Position numbers and translations under genes: made by a program | Source: Nelumbo lutea | Taxonomy: Eukaryota > Streptophyta > Magnoliopsida > Proteales > Nelumbonaceae | Direction: 5' to 3' | Assembly (NCBI GenBank): GCA_022828595.1 | Contig: JAKGHH010000007.1 | Span: forward strand, 41,525,973 to 41,589,972 | DNA: 64,000 nt | In this document: piece by piece, positions 21,231 to 33,466 of the stretch | Layout: every line of letters starts with the position of its first letter | Numbering within the stretch: position 1 is the stretch's first letter | The notes under the pieces: model-generated | Databases searched by the model: none | What the model was told of the DNA's origin: nothing | What the model saw: only the letters and a program-made list of their open reading frames with translations

Positions 21231-22680
21231 CTGCAGGGCTTCAAGGTAAGTAGAAGGCTGAGTGAAGGAGAAGTCACACTCTACTTGGGTACTACTACAA
21301 CTGTTGCAGCCGTGGCCATACGAATCGTGGAGTTACTTTTTAGAGAAGGAACTATTGTACTAATAGATTGTCTTTATGTACAAATTTTAAGAAGAAATTT
21401 GTTTTCTGTCTCAAAACTGCGTGCAGATTGTTATTCTATCTTTTTTAGTAATACAATTACTATTAAAAGAAATAACAAATTCATCGCATACGGGGAACTA
21501 GAGAACAATCTCTATGTTCTACATCCTTCTCTGGAAACTAACATAACCAAAACCACGTCAGCTGAAATCCCCAAAAAGAGAGCCCGAGATACAGTTAATC
21601 CCAAATGCCTATGGCATTACCGACTTGGCATCATCGGTGTTGACCAAATCACAAGGTTGGTAAAGGATGGTCCTTTGGATTTTCTAACTGTAGAAGATCT
21701 TCCCACTTGTAAGCCTTGCCTACAAGGCAAGATGACGAAACAACTATTTAACGGTAAGCCCGAAAGATGTACAAGCACACTTGACCATATACATACTGAT
21801 GTATGTGGTCCCCTGAGTGTTAGGACACGGAATCAACACGTTTATTTTATCACCTTCACCGATGCTTTTTCACGATATGGTTATGTGTACCTAATGAGAC
21901 ACAAGTCTGAATCTTTTGAAAAGTTCAAAGAGTTCAGGCAAAAGGTCGAGAAACAGTTAGGGAGAGAAATTAAAGCCGTTTGATTAGATCGAGGTGGCAA
22001 GTATCTCTCTGATGAATTCAGGGACTACTTAAAGGACAATGGGATAGTATCACAATTATCTCCTCCGGCTACACCACAACTTAACGGTGTTTCAGAGAGG
22101 AGGAACATGACCTTATTGGATATGGTCCGGTCGCTTCTCAAACACTCAGAGTTACCCACATCCTTTTGGGGTTATGCAATAGAGACTGCAATCTACGTGC
22201 TGAATCGGGTTCCAACCAAATTGGTTCTAAACACTCCATATGAACTTTGGACCAGAAAGAAACCGTGTCAGACACTCGAAGATTTGGGGTTGTCCAACAC
22301 ATGTTAAAAGAACAAGTGTAGACAAGTTGGAATCTAAAACCAGCCGTTGTCTATTTGTAGGCTACCCAAAAGGCTCTGTAGGTTACCTATTCTATGACCC
22401 AAGTGAGCAGAAAGTGTTCTGCAACCGAAATGCACAGTTCTTGGAAACTGATTATATCCTAGACACCAATTGTCAGGAAATAGTTCTTGATGAGGAGAGC
22501 TCAGGAGCAGAGAGAGATATCCCACAAGTTCCAGGTAGTGACCAACCTAGAAGATCCACCCGGGTATCCAGGCCAACAGTCCGTTATGGTTATGACCAGG
22601 ACAGTTACCTGGTGCAAACCTTGACAAGTGAGGAGGATCTCGTAACTTACGCGAAGCTATGTTGGACATAAATTCCCAGA
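21178..22680 (+). pseudogene. COPA-a protease and integrase
   Basis: Protease: WCIDSGVATHACN (copia DSG-type Asp present). Integrase: zinc motif HYRLGIIG...CKPCLQGKM, where the second His is Ile; DHIHTDVCGPLS (first Asp); a TGA at 21981 just before LDRGGKYLSDEF (second Asp block, usually SDRGGEY); TPQLNGVSERRN (catalytic Glu); then FWGYAIETAIYVLNRVP. The frame shifts near 22290, and FVGYPKGSVGYLFYDP continues the C-terminal part. The RRSTRVSRP motif marks the linker to RT. Confidence 0.9.
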
Positions 22681-24013
22681 AGTGGTTGGAGGCCATGAGA
22701 GCAGAGATGGACTCAATGGAGACCAATGGAGTCTGGACTCTAGTAGATCCGCCTTCCGGGGTAAAAGCAATCGGTTGCAAATGGATTTACAAGAGGAAGA
22801 AGGGCCCTGATGGTAGAGTTGAAACCTTCAAAGATCGTCTGGTAGCAAAAGGGTACACTCAGAAAGAGGGCATCGATTATGAGGAAACCTTTTCACCTGT
22901 GGCCATGCTCAAATCCATTAGGATCCTGTTAGCTGTAGCAGCATACCATGATTATGAGTTTTGGCAGATGGATGTCAAAACTGCATTCCTGAATGAAGAT
23001 CTTACTAAAGATATCTATATGTAGCAGCTGCAAGGCTTCATTGTTGCAGGTCAGGAAAACATGGTATGTAAACATAATAGATCAATTTATGGGCTTAAGC
23101 AAGCTTCTAGAAGTTGGAACATCCGTTTTGACTCTTCTGTCAAATCGTTTGACTTTAAGCAAGGTCCGGATGAACCCTGTGTTTATACGAAGTACAGTGG
23201 AGATAAGGTTACATTCTTGGTTCTGTATGTAGATGACAATCTACTCATTGGGAATGATGTAGGAATGTTGACTACGGTGAAAGTATGGTTTTCATAGCAA
23301 TTCTCCATGAAAGGTCTTGGAGAAGCCTCCTATATACTAGGTCTTCGACTTTATAGAGATAGATCAAAGCGGATAATAGGATTATCCCAATCTGTTTACA
23401 TTGACAAAATAGTCAAAAGATACAGCATGGAAAACTCCAAGAAAGGAAATGTTCCTTTGAGGCACGGAGTCACTCTATCCAAGAAGATGTCTCCCAAGAC
23501 TTCTGAGGAGATTAATGGCATGAAAGGCGTTCCCTATGCCTCTGCCATAGGGAGCATCATGTATGCCATGTTGTGCACTCGTCCTGACATTGCTCAAGCA
23601 GTGAGTGTAGTAAGCAGATTTTAGGCCAACCTAGGGCAGCAACACTGGATTGCTGTGAAATACATACTTAAGTACCTTCGAAGGACAAAAAAGTTTTGTC
23701 TATTATTCGACGGTAGCTCACTACAGATCCAAGGGTATACAGATGCCAATTTTCAGTCGGATCCAGAAGATAGAAAGTCTGCATTTGGATATGTTTTCAC
23801 AATTGGATCGTGCGTTGTTTGCTGGAATAGCAACAAATAGGGGTCCACTGCAGACTCCACGATCGAGCCCGAGTACATTGCCGCAAGTGAGACTGCTAAA
23901 GAAGCCGTGTGGATGAAGAAGTTCGTTCACAAGTTGAGAGTAGTTCTATCCAGCACATCACCCATCCCGTTGTTGTGTGACAACAATGGAGCCATTGCTC
24001 AGGTTAAGGAGCT
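22659..24013 (+). pseudogene. COPA-a reverse transcriptase and RNase H
   Basis: Blocks in order: WLEAMRAEMDSMETNGVW, GCKWIYKRKKGPDGRVETF, DYEETFSPVAMLKSIRIL, DVKTAFLNEDL, RSIYGLKQASRSWNIRF, FLVLYVDDNLLIGND (YVDD intact), GEASYILGLRLYRDRSK, then RNase H YTDANFQSDPEDRKS and EYIAASETAKEAVWMKK. TAG stops sit at 23022, 23295, 23622 and 23838. RNase H breaks off at IAQVKEL and runs straight into the middle of an LTR, so the polypurine tract is gone. Confidence 0.93.
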
Positions 24014-25075
24014 ACGAGGTGGCTTGGCGTAGGGACCACTTAGGGTAAGTGTTGGGCCCATAGAGCTCATTTGATGGGTTTAAGGGGTGCACTGTCCATA
24101 GCAGTGTATTCGGCCAGGCCTTGTAACAAAGGCTGGGCCGAATCCATGTGGCTGATGTGTAGATCAATGCTTGGGTCCCACGCCATACATAGAAGCCCAA
24201 CTGAGCAGCAGTTAGGAAGGCTAAGTGAGCACATAAGCTTAATGAGCCTAAAATCCATTTCGAAATGGACTAATTTAATAAGTTAAATATGGGCGAATTC
24301 TGAGATGGATCAACAGATAGGATAGGGTCTTAACCCTATCCACTCAGAGAGCCTAGATCTGAATATGATTCAGAGCTAGAAACCTCCTAATGAGATTAGG
24401 AGAATGTTGATCTAATCTGCAGATAAGATAAGGGTTTATCCTTATCACCTAAAATGATGTTTGATCCAAATTTGATTTGGATCAGCAGCTCTTAATTGGA
24501 TTTGGAGCTGATCCTTTAAGGTTACAAAAGGAGGGGGTGGCAACTTTTAGAAGACACACATACTCAATTCCTCTTCAGAGCTGAAATCACAAAAGGAAGA
24601 ATTAAGCAACTCTGCAGAATTCTTTCTTGCCGCCCAAGTTTGCCAGTTCGATCTCCAGTTGTGAGAGAAGTCAAGATTTGATCTTGACGTTAGTTTTTTG
24701 TGAAAGGATTGATAGAAAGCTAAGCTCACGTGCCATCCTGCTGTTTATTACGAAGGACAGAGTTTTTGGAGAAGAACACTACTGATTCTACTCCATCATA
24801 CATTTTGCCATATTCAGTGGGGGTAGTCTTTGGATCTTTCCTTGGGCGTGAACACCTTCGTTGGGAGATATTATTTCTCCGTATGAGGTATAATCCTCTC
24901 CTACTCATTTTGGTTCAGATCTGGTTCAGTTTACGGTTCAAGAATGATCATTGAAAATATGATTTTCTAAATAAGGAATGCGATTCCCAATTGAAGGGAG
25001 AGAAAAATTTTTGAAATTTGCCCCCTTTATTCTGCAAGATTTGGGCGTCCATATGTTGGATCTCTCATCCCTTCA
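24014..25075 (+). repeat. COPA-a 3' LTR, truncated at its 5' side
   Basis: It corresponds to the 5' LTR from about 17509 to its end, so about 0.86 kb of U3 is missing. It ends ...CATCCCTTCA, after which GYP1 resumes with SSYHIAMKF. Confidence 0.9.
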
Positions 25076-26700
25076 ATATCCTCATACCACATTGCCATGA
25101 AATTTCATATAAAGCACGGTGTAGGTATGGTTAGAGGAAACTAGTAGGTTGCCAAACAATGCAATGTTGCAACATTAAAAGGCAAGAACAAAGAAGCCTT
25201 GTTGGTATTAGGGTTTGACCTCAAGGATGAACCCTCCAGCCGAGGTCAACCTTTGAAGAACTCATCTTTGTTCCCCTAGATTATATCAAGCCCGAGACCC
25301 AAGAAGTCTATACAAGTTTGGTCTCTCCTCCCTTGGCACAACCTTTCTAAACTGGTAAGTTTCCTCAGAGCCAATGTTAACGTATTTGCTTGGTTTGCCA
25401 CTAATGTGTTTGGAATTTATTCTTTGGTCATTACTCACAGGTTGAGCGTGGACACATGCTATAAGAAAATTTGGCAAAAGAATATGAATTTTACACCAAA
25501 GTGCGTGGATAAGTTACTCAACGTTGACTTCATTAGAGATGTACACTATCCTAAATGGTTATCTAATGTGGTCACAATTAGGAAGGCTAACACGAAGTGG
25601 TGTATATGCATTAGTTTCGTAGTCTCAACAAGGCCTGCCCCAAAGATAACTTTCCCTCACCAAGAATAGATCATCCGGTTGATGCCACCGCACGATACTA
25701 ACTCCTTAGCTTTATGGACACTTTCTTAGGTTACAACCAAATTAGGATGCATCCTGTCAACTAAGAGAAGACATCCTTCATCACTAAGTATTGCAACTAC
25801 TGCTACAAGTTGATGTCATTCGGATTGAAAAATGTTGGGGCCACATACCAGAGATTGGTGAACAAGATTTTTAAGGATCAGATTGGCCAAAATGTTAAGG
25901 CCAAAGTTGATGATATTGTGGTAAAAAGCCTCAAGGAAAGCCGACACATTGCTAACCTTGATGAAACCTTCAGCATGTTAAGAAAGTATGAAATGACGTT
26001 CCACCCCATCAAATTGGGGTCACCTCAGGTAAATTCCTTGGCTTCGTAGTTACTCAACAAGGCATTGAGGCTAATCTTGAGAAAATTCAGGCCATCCTCG
26101 ACATGGAACCAATATTGTCAATTAAAGAGACATAGAAGCTTACCAGTCGCATGCTCGAAGTACAACTCTCAATCGGTTCATGTATCGATTGGATGACAAG
26201 TGCTCTCCCTTCTTCCAGGACATAAAAAAATTGAATGATTTCCAATGGTTAGAGGATTGTCAGAAAGCATTTGATGAACTAATGGCATACTTGGCCTCAC
26301 AACCATTGCTCAATCAACCAAATCCAGGAGAGAGCCTTTACCTGTACTTGTCGATGGGGAATGAGGTAGTCAATTTAGTACTAGTTTGTAAGGACAGGGG
26401 GTTGCAGAAGCCAATGTAATATGCTAGAAAAGTTCTTCATGACAGTGCGACTTGGTATCCTGACATGGAGAAGACAACCTTCGCACTGGTGAACTCGGCC
26501 CGAAAGTTGAGACCCTACTTTCAAACATACACCATATTTTTCCTAACCAATCAGCCTCTAAAGAAAATATTGTAGAAACTAGAGACCTTGGATCGGATGA
26601 CGAAGTGGGATATATAGTTGTTAGTATTTGATATCCATTGCCATAGACCTACAATCAAGGCATAGGCACTAGCAGATTTTTTAGTTGAATGCACCTTCAA
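25076..26700 (+). pseudogene. GYP1 segment 2: reverse transcriptase
   Basis: SSYHIAMKFHIKHGVGMVRGN is the protease-RT spacer of Tat-type gypsy. RT blocks follow: HRLSVDTCYKKIWQK, WLSNVVTIRKANTKW, MSFGLKNVGATYQRLVNKIF, then AKVDDIVVKSLKESRHI, where the catalytic YVDD has become KVDD. KALRLILRKFR-type and DFQWLEDCQKAFDELMAYL (connection region) continue to about 26420. Stops are frequent, so the enzyme is dead. Confidence 0.88.
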
Positions 26701-28177
26701 TTGCAACAATGCCTAGTACATGAAGAACCTCGACCCACTTGGACTTTGTATGTTGACGTGTCCTCTAACACTAGATGTAGCAGAGCTGGCCTCATCCTAT
26801 TAACTCCATACAATAGCAAGTTGGAGTATGCACTTCAATTCAGTTTTCCTGCCTCAAACAATGAAGCTGAATACAAAGCCTTTCTTATTGGCCTCCTTTT
26901 AGTTAAAGATATTGGACTTGAGCATATTGAAGCCTTTAGTGTCTCCCAAGCTGACACCCTTTCCAAGCTAGCCAGCTCCTCGGGATCGGCCCTCGGCCAT
27001 ACAATATACATAGAAGATCTAATATACCTAAGCATTGAAGAGAAGTAGGTGTAGCTGATTCAAAATGAGCCTTGTTGGATGGACCCAATACTTGCCTACT
27101 TGCGGTATGAGCAGCTACCACAAGACAAGAATGAAGCCTGAAGAATCAGATGCCAATTGGCTCAGTACTTCATATTAGAGGAAAAGCTTTATAGAAGATC
27201 TTTCACATTGCCATATCTCAAATGTCTACACCTAGACGAGGGGGAGTATGTTCTAAGAGAAATCCATGAAGACCTCTAGGGCAATTATCTGTGAAGCAGG
27301 GCTATTTCACAAAAATGTGGCTGATGACAACGACACTCTAACATATCCCATCGTCCTACCATAACCCTTTTAGCTCTTAGTAGTTCCTAGCCCTTTGGTA
27401 AGTGGGGAATGGACATCCTCAGCCCTTTCCCTCCAATTATGGGAAATAGAAGGCACCTCATTGTGGCAATCGATTACTTCACCAAGTGGGTAGAAGTCGA
27501 AGCCTAGCAACTATCATGACAAGAACCATACAAAATTTATTCTAGAAGAGCATAATCTGCCACTTTGGCATTCCACACATGCTTAGTCACCGATAATGAC
27601 CCACAGTTGGATAACTCTAAGTTTAGAGAATGGTATGCAAACTTGGAGATTAAGAAATAGTACACCTCGGTTGGCTACCCTCAATTAAATGGTTTGGCCG
27701 AGGTAACTAACAGAACCATCCTAAGCGGGCTGAAAGCCAGACAGGACAGGGCCAAAGGACTTTAGGCAGATGGCCTATGGAACAAAAGTTGTCATCCTAG
27801 TAGAAATTGGCCAGTTGGTGCTTCGAATAGAGGCATACAATGAGCCCGAGAACAGTGAAGAACTCTAGAACAACCTCAACCTGCTAGAAAGGTGTCTAAG
27901 AATAATCTCGGATCAAAGTTGCCACCTACTAGCAAATAGTGGCACGATATGACAACTCTCACGTTAGGTAACATCACTTTAAGGAGGGTGACCTCATCCT
28001 TGGGAAAATCACCATTCCTAAACCTGGCATCGAGAAGCTCGGCCCTAATTGGAAAGGGCCTAATAGAATTAGATGAGTGGTGGGACCGGACTCCTTTCAA
28101 CTAGAATACCTTGACGGGAGACTGGTACTTCATACTTAGAACTCAAAAACCCCAAAATGTACTATCAATGATGTAAG
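26689..28177 (+). pseudogene. GYP1 RNase H and integrase
   Basis: RNase H: WTLYVDVSSNTRCSRAGLIL (first Asp kept), ASNNEAEYKAFLIGL, then a deletion at about 26935 and SQADTLSKLASS. Integrase: KWGMDILSPFPP (Asp), LVTDNDPQL (Asp), YPQLNGLAEVTNRTIL (Glu), all with stops between them. Pol ends near 28140, and a COPA LTR begins at 28178. Confidence 0.85.
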
Positions 28178-30116
28178 TGTTGGACAGTTTTGTATGCCCT
28201 TAGCTTCAATCAGAATGATGTACTTTATGAGTTTATTGTAAATGAATAAGAGTGCGTATTTGATTCATGTTCCCTTGGTATGTTTCTGTGTAATACCCTT
28301 AAACTGGACACTTAATGAGACTCGTGTTAGTTTAGAATGTTCACAGCTAGTGGATCGGTCTGGGGAGACCTATCCTGATAAGGCTGACACTGTTGTGCCA
28401 CCAAGTCAGTTGGGGTGGCCTATCTCAGCTGCCAGGGTGAGACCCTAGGCACATACAGTGTAGGATTAATTAAATCTTTGAACTGGACCAGATTTCTAGT
28501 ATTGCCCTGGACCTTGGAGATTAATGGGCAAAACTGAAAATTTACACCCGACCCCTAAACTCGATTATGATACTACACTAGGTGCCGGATTGGGCCGTCT
28601 TTGATATACCATTCAGTGAGATCCTTAGTGGGGGTCAAAACCTAGGTATGTTGGGACTGTCTGAGAATTCATCTGAGTGGGTGATCATAGTGACAGGATC
28701 AGCCCCTTTGTCGGACAAAGGTAATAATCGGGGATGCACTCTCACTGATGGAAAACATGACTGCTAGCAGTCGATTTCAATCATTGAGATTTCTTTTGCA
28801 AAATATATTTTATATGATAAATATATTATGGTTTTGAAAAAGTTTGCAAAAGGTTTTAATGCCTGGGATCCATATAAGCAGAGAGTGCAACACTGTTCCT
28901 TGTATAGCCGAGGGAGAGGTCCTCTCTTGTTGGGCAGTGTATGATCATTATGGATGAGTGGTTGAGTGTAAGTCCTTTGAGGATAATACCTGATGGGCTA
29001 ATCTTGAATCTGCCCACAGTCCCTAGGTGTTACAAGGTGGCTTGGCCCAAGGACCCCTTAGGGTAAGTGTTGGGCCCATAGAGCCCATTTGATGGGTTTC
29101 AGGGGGTGAACTGTCCATAACAGTGTATTCGGCCAGGCCTTGTAACAAAAGCTGGGCCGAACCCATGTGGCTGATGTGCTGATCAATTCTTAGGTCCCAC
29201 GCCATACTAGGAAGCCCAACTGGTAGCAGTTAGGGAGGTTAAGTGATCACATAAGCTTAATGGGCCTAAAGCCCATTTCGAACTGGACTTATTTAATAAG
29301 TTAAATATAGGCGAAGTCTGAGATGGATCAACAGATAGGATAGGGTCTTAACCCTATCCCCTTAGAGAGTCCAGATCTGAATATGATTCAGATCTAGAAA
29401 CCTCCTAATGAGATTAGGGGAAGGCTGATTTAATCTACAGATAAGATAAGGGTTTATCCTTATCACCTAAAGGGAGGGAGGTCTGATCCAGATATGATTT
29501 GGATAAGCAGCTACTAATTGGATTAGGAGCTGATCCTTTGGGTTTACAAAAGAAGGAGGGGGTGGCAGCCTTTTCAGAGAAGATAATCACATTCTCTTGA
29601 GATATGAAATCAGAGAAGAAAGATTTTTGCAATCCCTGCAAAAGATCTTTTTTGCTGCCTCCTTCCTGCAGCCTTTAGACATCTAGTTCAATTTCCAGTT
29701 GTGGGAGAAGTCAAGATTCGATCTTGACATCAGTTTTTTGTGAAAGGATTGATAGGAAGCTGTGCTCACGTGCCATCCTGCCGTTTCTTGCGAAGAACAA
29801 AGTTCTTGGAGAAGAACACTGCTGATTCTGCTCCATCCTTCACTACTCCATATTTAGTGGGAGCAGTCTTTGGATCTTTCATTGGGTGTGAACACCTTCG
29901 TTGGGAGATATTATTTCTCTGTATCAGGTATAATCATCTCCTACTCCTTTTGGTTCAGATCTGATTCAGTTTATGATTCAAGATTGATCATTGTAAATAT
30001 GATTTTTTAAATAAGGAATGTGATTCCCATTTGAAAGGGAGAGAATTTTTTTTTTGAAATTCGCCCTTTATTCTTCAAGATTTGGGCGTACATACGATGG
30101 ATCTCTCATACCTTCA
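28178..30116 (+). repeat. COPA-b: full-length LTR (1.94 kb) without an internal region
   Basis: It starts TGTTGGACAG and ends CATACCTTCA, colinear with the COPA-a 5' LTR. No primer-binding site or coding region follows; the next bases continue the 3' part of GYP1. It is most simply a solo LTR left by LTR-LTR recombination. The flanks (GTAAG and ATACA) do not form a clear 5-bp duplication. Confidence 0.85.
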
Positions 30117-31686
30117 ATACACAAACATTGTCAATGAAAGCAAATGTTCCTCTCCATTTATCTTATCTCTACTTGTGTGTCCATTCTAAACCTTTGTGTA
30201 TCCAGAGTCCCCTCAGATGTCAGCCTTGGCTCATGGCATACAACCTTTTCTAGGTTACATGTTTGGCAGGCCCCTCATCCAGACATGAGACCTTGGGACC
30301 TCGGCTACTTGATTGAACATTTGTAGTTAAGGGCCTTAAACTAACCTCGACTTGGGTTAAACACCTCGGCTGATGGCAAAGAGCCTAGACTAACTACTTG
30401 TTTCACTAAGTACAATGGCAAGGATACACTTAAACAAAAAGGTCTCATGTATTAATGAGTGTTTCGTACAAGTATTAGAAAATGGCACCACGACCCTTAC
30501 AAAAAAAAAAAAGATAGAACATCAAAAGGGCATGTCGGCCCAAACATTATCAAGAAGAAATTTTTTAAGGTTGGGCATCCCAATCTGCCCCTCGGCCCTA
30601 GTCTCAGTCCCCGTGACAGTGACCTCTTGTTCATCTGCCTAGTGTAGAATGTCACAACATTGGACCTCGATCTTCTCAGTAATTTTGACCATCTTTTGGC
30701 CCTCGTTGAAGGGATCCAATAGCTTGACGTCAAAATATGGGAAGACCTTCAACACTTGAATCTTGCAATCTTCGAATCCCTCCAAGTAAGATAGGGAGGC
30801 AATGTCAACTAAGTCCATTTTGTGTTGGTCCAAAGCCTTGTAGTTATCATTGACTTTGGTGGATGCCTCCTCAAGCTTTCACTCCATGGACTCCTTTGGC
30901 ATCTTTAGGTCCTTCACCATATCCCTCTTGGTCGTGACCTCCGCCTCGACCCTTTTCTGGTGATCCTACTCCTTCCTCATCTTGGACTTGGCCAATTCCC
31001 TTGTTGCCTAGGCGTTAGTAGCGTCACACTTGGAACGATCAGTGTCCTTCTATGCCTATGTTAGTTGCTAGATCAAGACCTTGACCTTATCGTAGATGTC
31101 GACGGAAGCTGAAACCATATGCAAAAGCACAAGTTAGACCCACTAAAGTCCTGGTACATTCAATCATGATATTGAAAAATAATGATGCTTACCTTGGCCA
31201 CCTTGTCTAGAAGCGAGTCACGAACAGAGTTGATGGAGTGTTGGGTCCATGATTGGCGATCTCTAGGGAGGACCATCCCTACTACAAGCTGTTGGCCAAC
31301 GATTGCAATAGATAGGCTATCACCTTCTTTGACACTCCAATTTGGCTGGAAGATGAACCGATGAACAAGAGACTCCTAGTCTTGGGGTGACTTAGTGGAG
31401 CGAAGGGCAACTTTCCGAGGGATGCTAGAGGGCCCCTCGGCCTGATGGTCCTTCACTGCTACCCTCTTAGGGGGTCTTATGTCTTTACCCTCATCAGTAG
31501 GCCACTTCTGTGCGACAATCTTTTTGTTAGTGGCCTCGGCGTCGTCCTTTGCTCTTGCCATCTCTTCCTCAGCATGCTTGTGTGGCATTCCCTCACTTAC
31601 CCCTATCTTCTTGGAAGCCTTCTGCACGGCGTCTACCTATGCTAGTAGAAATGCCTTTAGTTTTCCTTCCATATATGCACAACGAG
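30117..31686 (+). mobile_element. GYP1 segment 3: region 3' of pol
   Basis: Gypsy-derived 3' region following pol, about 1.57 kb. The first 420 bases have no ORF; the rest carries an antisense extra ORF (separate entry). It is cut at about 31687 by a COPA internal fragment, so the GYP1 3' LTR is not present here. Confidence 0.65.
30535..31686 (-). pseudogene. GYP1 antisense extra ORF, apparently spliced
   Basis: On the minus strand, opposite to GYP1 pol: MEGKLKAFL, QKASKKIGVSEGMPHKHAEE and a Lys-rich segment (31376-31660). In another frame come HRFIFQPNWSVKEGDSLS and LPRDRQSWTQHSINSV (31200-31370). An 84-base GTAAGC...TTTCAG segment (31109-31192) follows, then a Lys/Glu-rich probable coiled coil (30860-31080) and YLEGFEDCKIQVLKVFPYFD (30640-30790). 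Antisense extra ORFs between pol and the 3' LTR are known in Tat-lineage gypsy elements; function is unknown. Frameshifts and stops are present, and the spliced frame is off by one, so this copy is decayed. Confidence 0.6.
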
Positions 31687-33466
31687 AAAATATCATAGTT
31701 GGCTCCTCCTACAACACCGCAGCTTAATGGTGTTTCAGAGAGGAGGAATAGGACATTGTTAGACATGGTTTGGTCACTTCTCAGATGCTCAAAATTACCC
31801 ACATCCTTTTGGGGATTTGCATTAGAGACTGTATCTACGTGCTGAATCAGGTTCCAACCAAATCGGTTCGGAAAACTCCATACGAACTTTGGACCGGAAA
31901 GAAACCAAGTGTCAGACACTTGAAGATTTGGGGTTGTCCTACACACGTTAAAAGAATGAGTGTCGACAAGTTGGAATCAAAGACCAGTCGTTGCCTATTT
32001 GTGGGCTACCTAAGAGATTCAGTGGGTTATCTTTTCTATGACCCAAGTGAGTAGAAAGTGTTCTGTAGTCAAAATGCCTAATTCTTAGAGACTGATTACA
32101 GGCTGGACACCCATCGTTAGAAAATAGTTCTTGATGAAGAGAGCTCAGGAGTAGTGGGAGATGTCCCACAAGTTCCAGGTAGTGACCAACCTAGAAGATC
32201 CACTCGGGTATCCAGGCCACCAGTCCATTATGATTATGACCAGGATAGTTACCTGGTGGAAGCCTTGACTAGTGAGGCCATGAGAGTTGAGATGGACTCA
32301 ATGAAGACCAATGGAGTCTGGACTTTAGTACATTCGCCCTCCAGGGTAAAAGCAATTGGTTGCAAATGGATCTATAAGAGGAAGAAGGGCCCCCGATGGA
32401 AAGATTCAGACCTACAAAGCTCGTTTGGTGGCAAAAGGGTATACTCATAAAGAAGGCATCGATTATGAGGAAACCTTTTCGCCCGTGGCCATGCCTAAAT
32501 CCATTAGAATCGTGCTAACTGTAGCAGCATACCATGACTACGAGATTTGGCAAATGGATGTCAAAACCGCGTTCCTGAATGGAGATCTTAGTGAAGATAT
32601 CTACATGCAGTAGCTGCAAGACTTCATTGCTGCTGGTCAGGAACACATGGTATGTAAACTTAATAGATCTCTATATGGACTTAAGCAGGCTTCTACGAGT
32701 TGGAACATCCGTTTTGGCTCTGTCGTTAAATCGTTTGACTTTGAGCTGAATCCGGATGAGTCTTGTGTTTACAGGAAATCCAGTGGGGATAATATTACCT
32801 TTTTGGTGTTGTATGTGGACGATATCCTACTCTTTGGGAATGATGTAGGAATGTTGACTTCGGTCAATGTATGGATTTCGCAGCAATTCTCCATCAAAGA
32901 TCTTGGAGAAGCTTCCTATATACTGGGTTTTCGACTCTATAGAGATAGATCGAAGCGGATAATTGGATTATCCTAGGCTGGTTACATTGGCAAAATTGTG
33001 AAAAGGTACAACATGGAGAACTCCAAGATAGGAAACGTTCCTTTTAGGCACAGAGTCACTCTTTCCAAGAAGATGTCTCCCAAGACTTATGAGGAGATTG
33101 AGGGCATGTAAGATGTTCCCTTTGCCTCAGTCGTAGGGAGTATCATGTATGCCATGCTATGCACTCGCCCTGACATTGCTCTGGCGGTGAGTGTCGTAAG
33201 CAGGTTCCAGGCTAGCCCAGGACAGGAACATTGGACTGCTGTGAAGAACAAACTCAAATACCTTCGAAGGACAAAAGAGTTTTGTGTGGTATTCGATGGT
33301 AGTTCACTACAAATTCTGGGGTATACTGATACTGATTTCCAGTCAGATCCAGATGATAAAAAGTTTACGTTTGGGTATGTTTTCACGATAGGACCATGTG
33401 TTGTTTGCTGGAAAAGCAGCAAACAGGGGTCCATGGAAGACTCCACAACCGATGCCGAGTACTGTT
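31687..33466 (+). mobile_element. COPA-h: internal fragment of a COPA element
   Basis: It begins in the middle of integrase (APPTTPQLNGVSERRN) and ends in RNase H (EDSTTDAEYC), with no LTR at either side. RT is well kept: DEETFSPVA-type block, DVKTAFLNGDL, LYGLKQASTSW, FLVLYVDDILLFGND and GYTDTDFQSDPDDKK. Frame changes near 31840, 32280 and 32390 and stops at 32611 and 32974 break it. It keeps CAG at several codons that are TAG in COPA-a. Confidence 0.9.

Larger units (their letters stand above)
16647..25075 (+). mobile_element. COPA-a: near-complete Ty1/copia element inserted in GYP1
   Basis: Order: 5' LTR (16647-18579), primer-binding site (18581-18592), long leader, gag, protease, integrase, RT, RNase H, truncated 3' LTR (24014-25075). 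GYP1 coding sequence stops at its left edge and resumes at its right edge, so it inserted into GYP1. Several in-frame stops make it inactive. It is the longest of six copies of this family in the window. Confidence 0.93.

Noticed and set aside
28582..28767. Small ORF (VIIVTGSAPLSDKG) seen again at 40993-41181 and in related frames of the other LTR copies
   Set aside because: It lies within the COPA LTR, its frame and ends differ between copies, and copies d and e lack it. Conservation reflects LTR ancestry.
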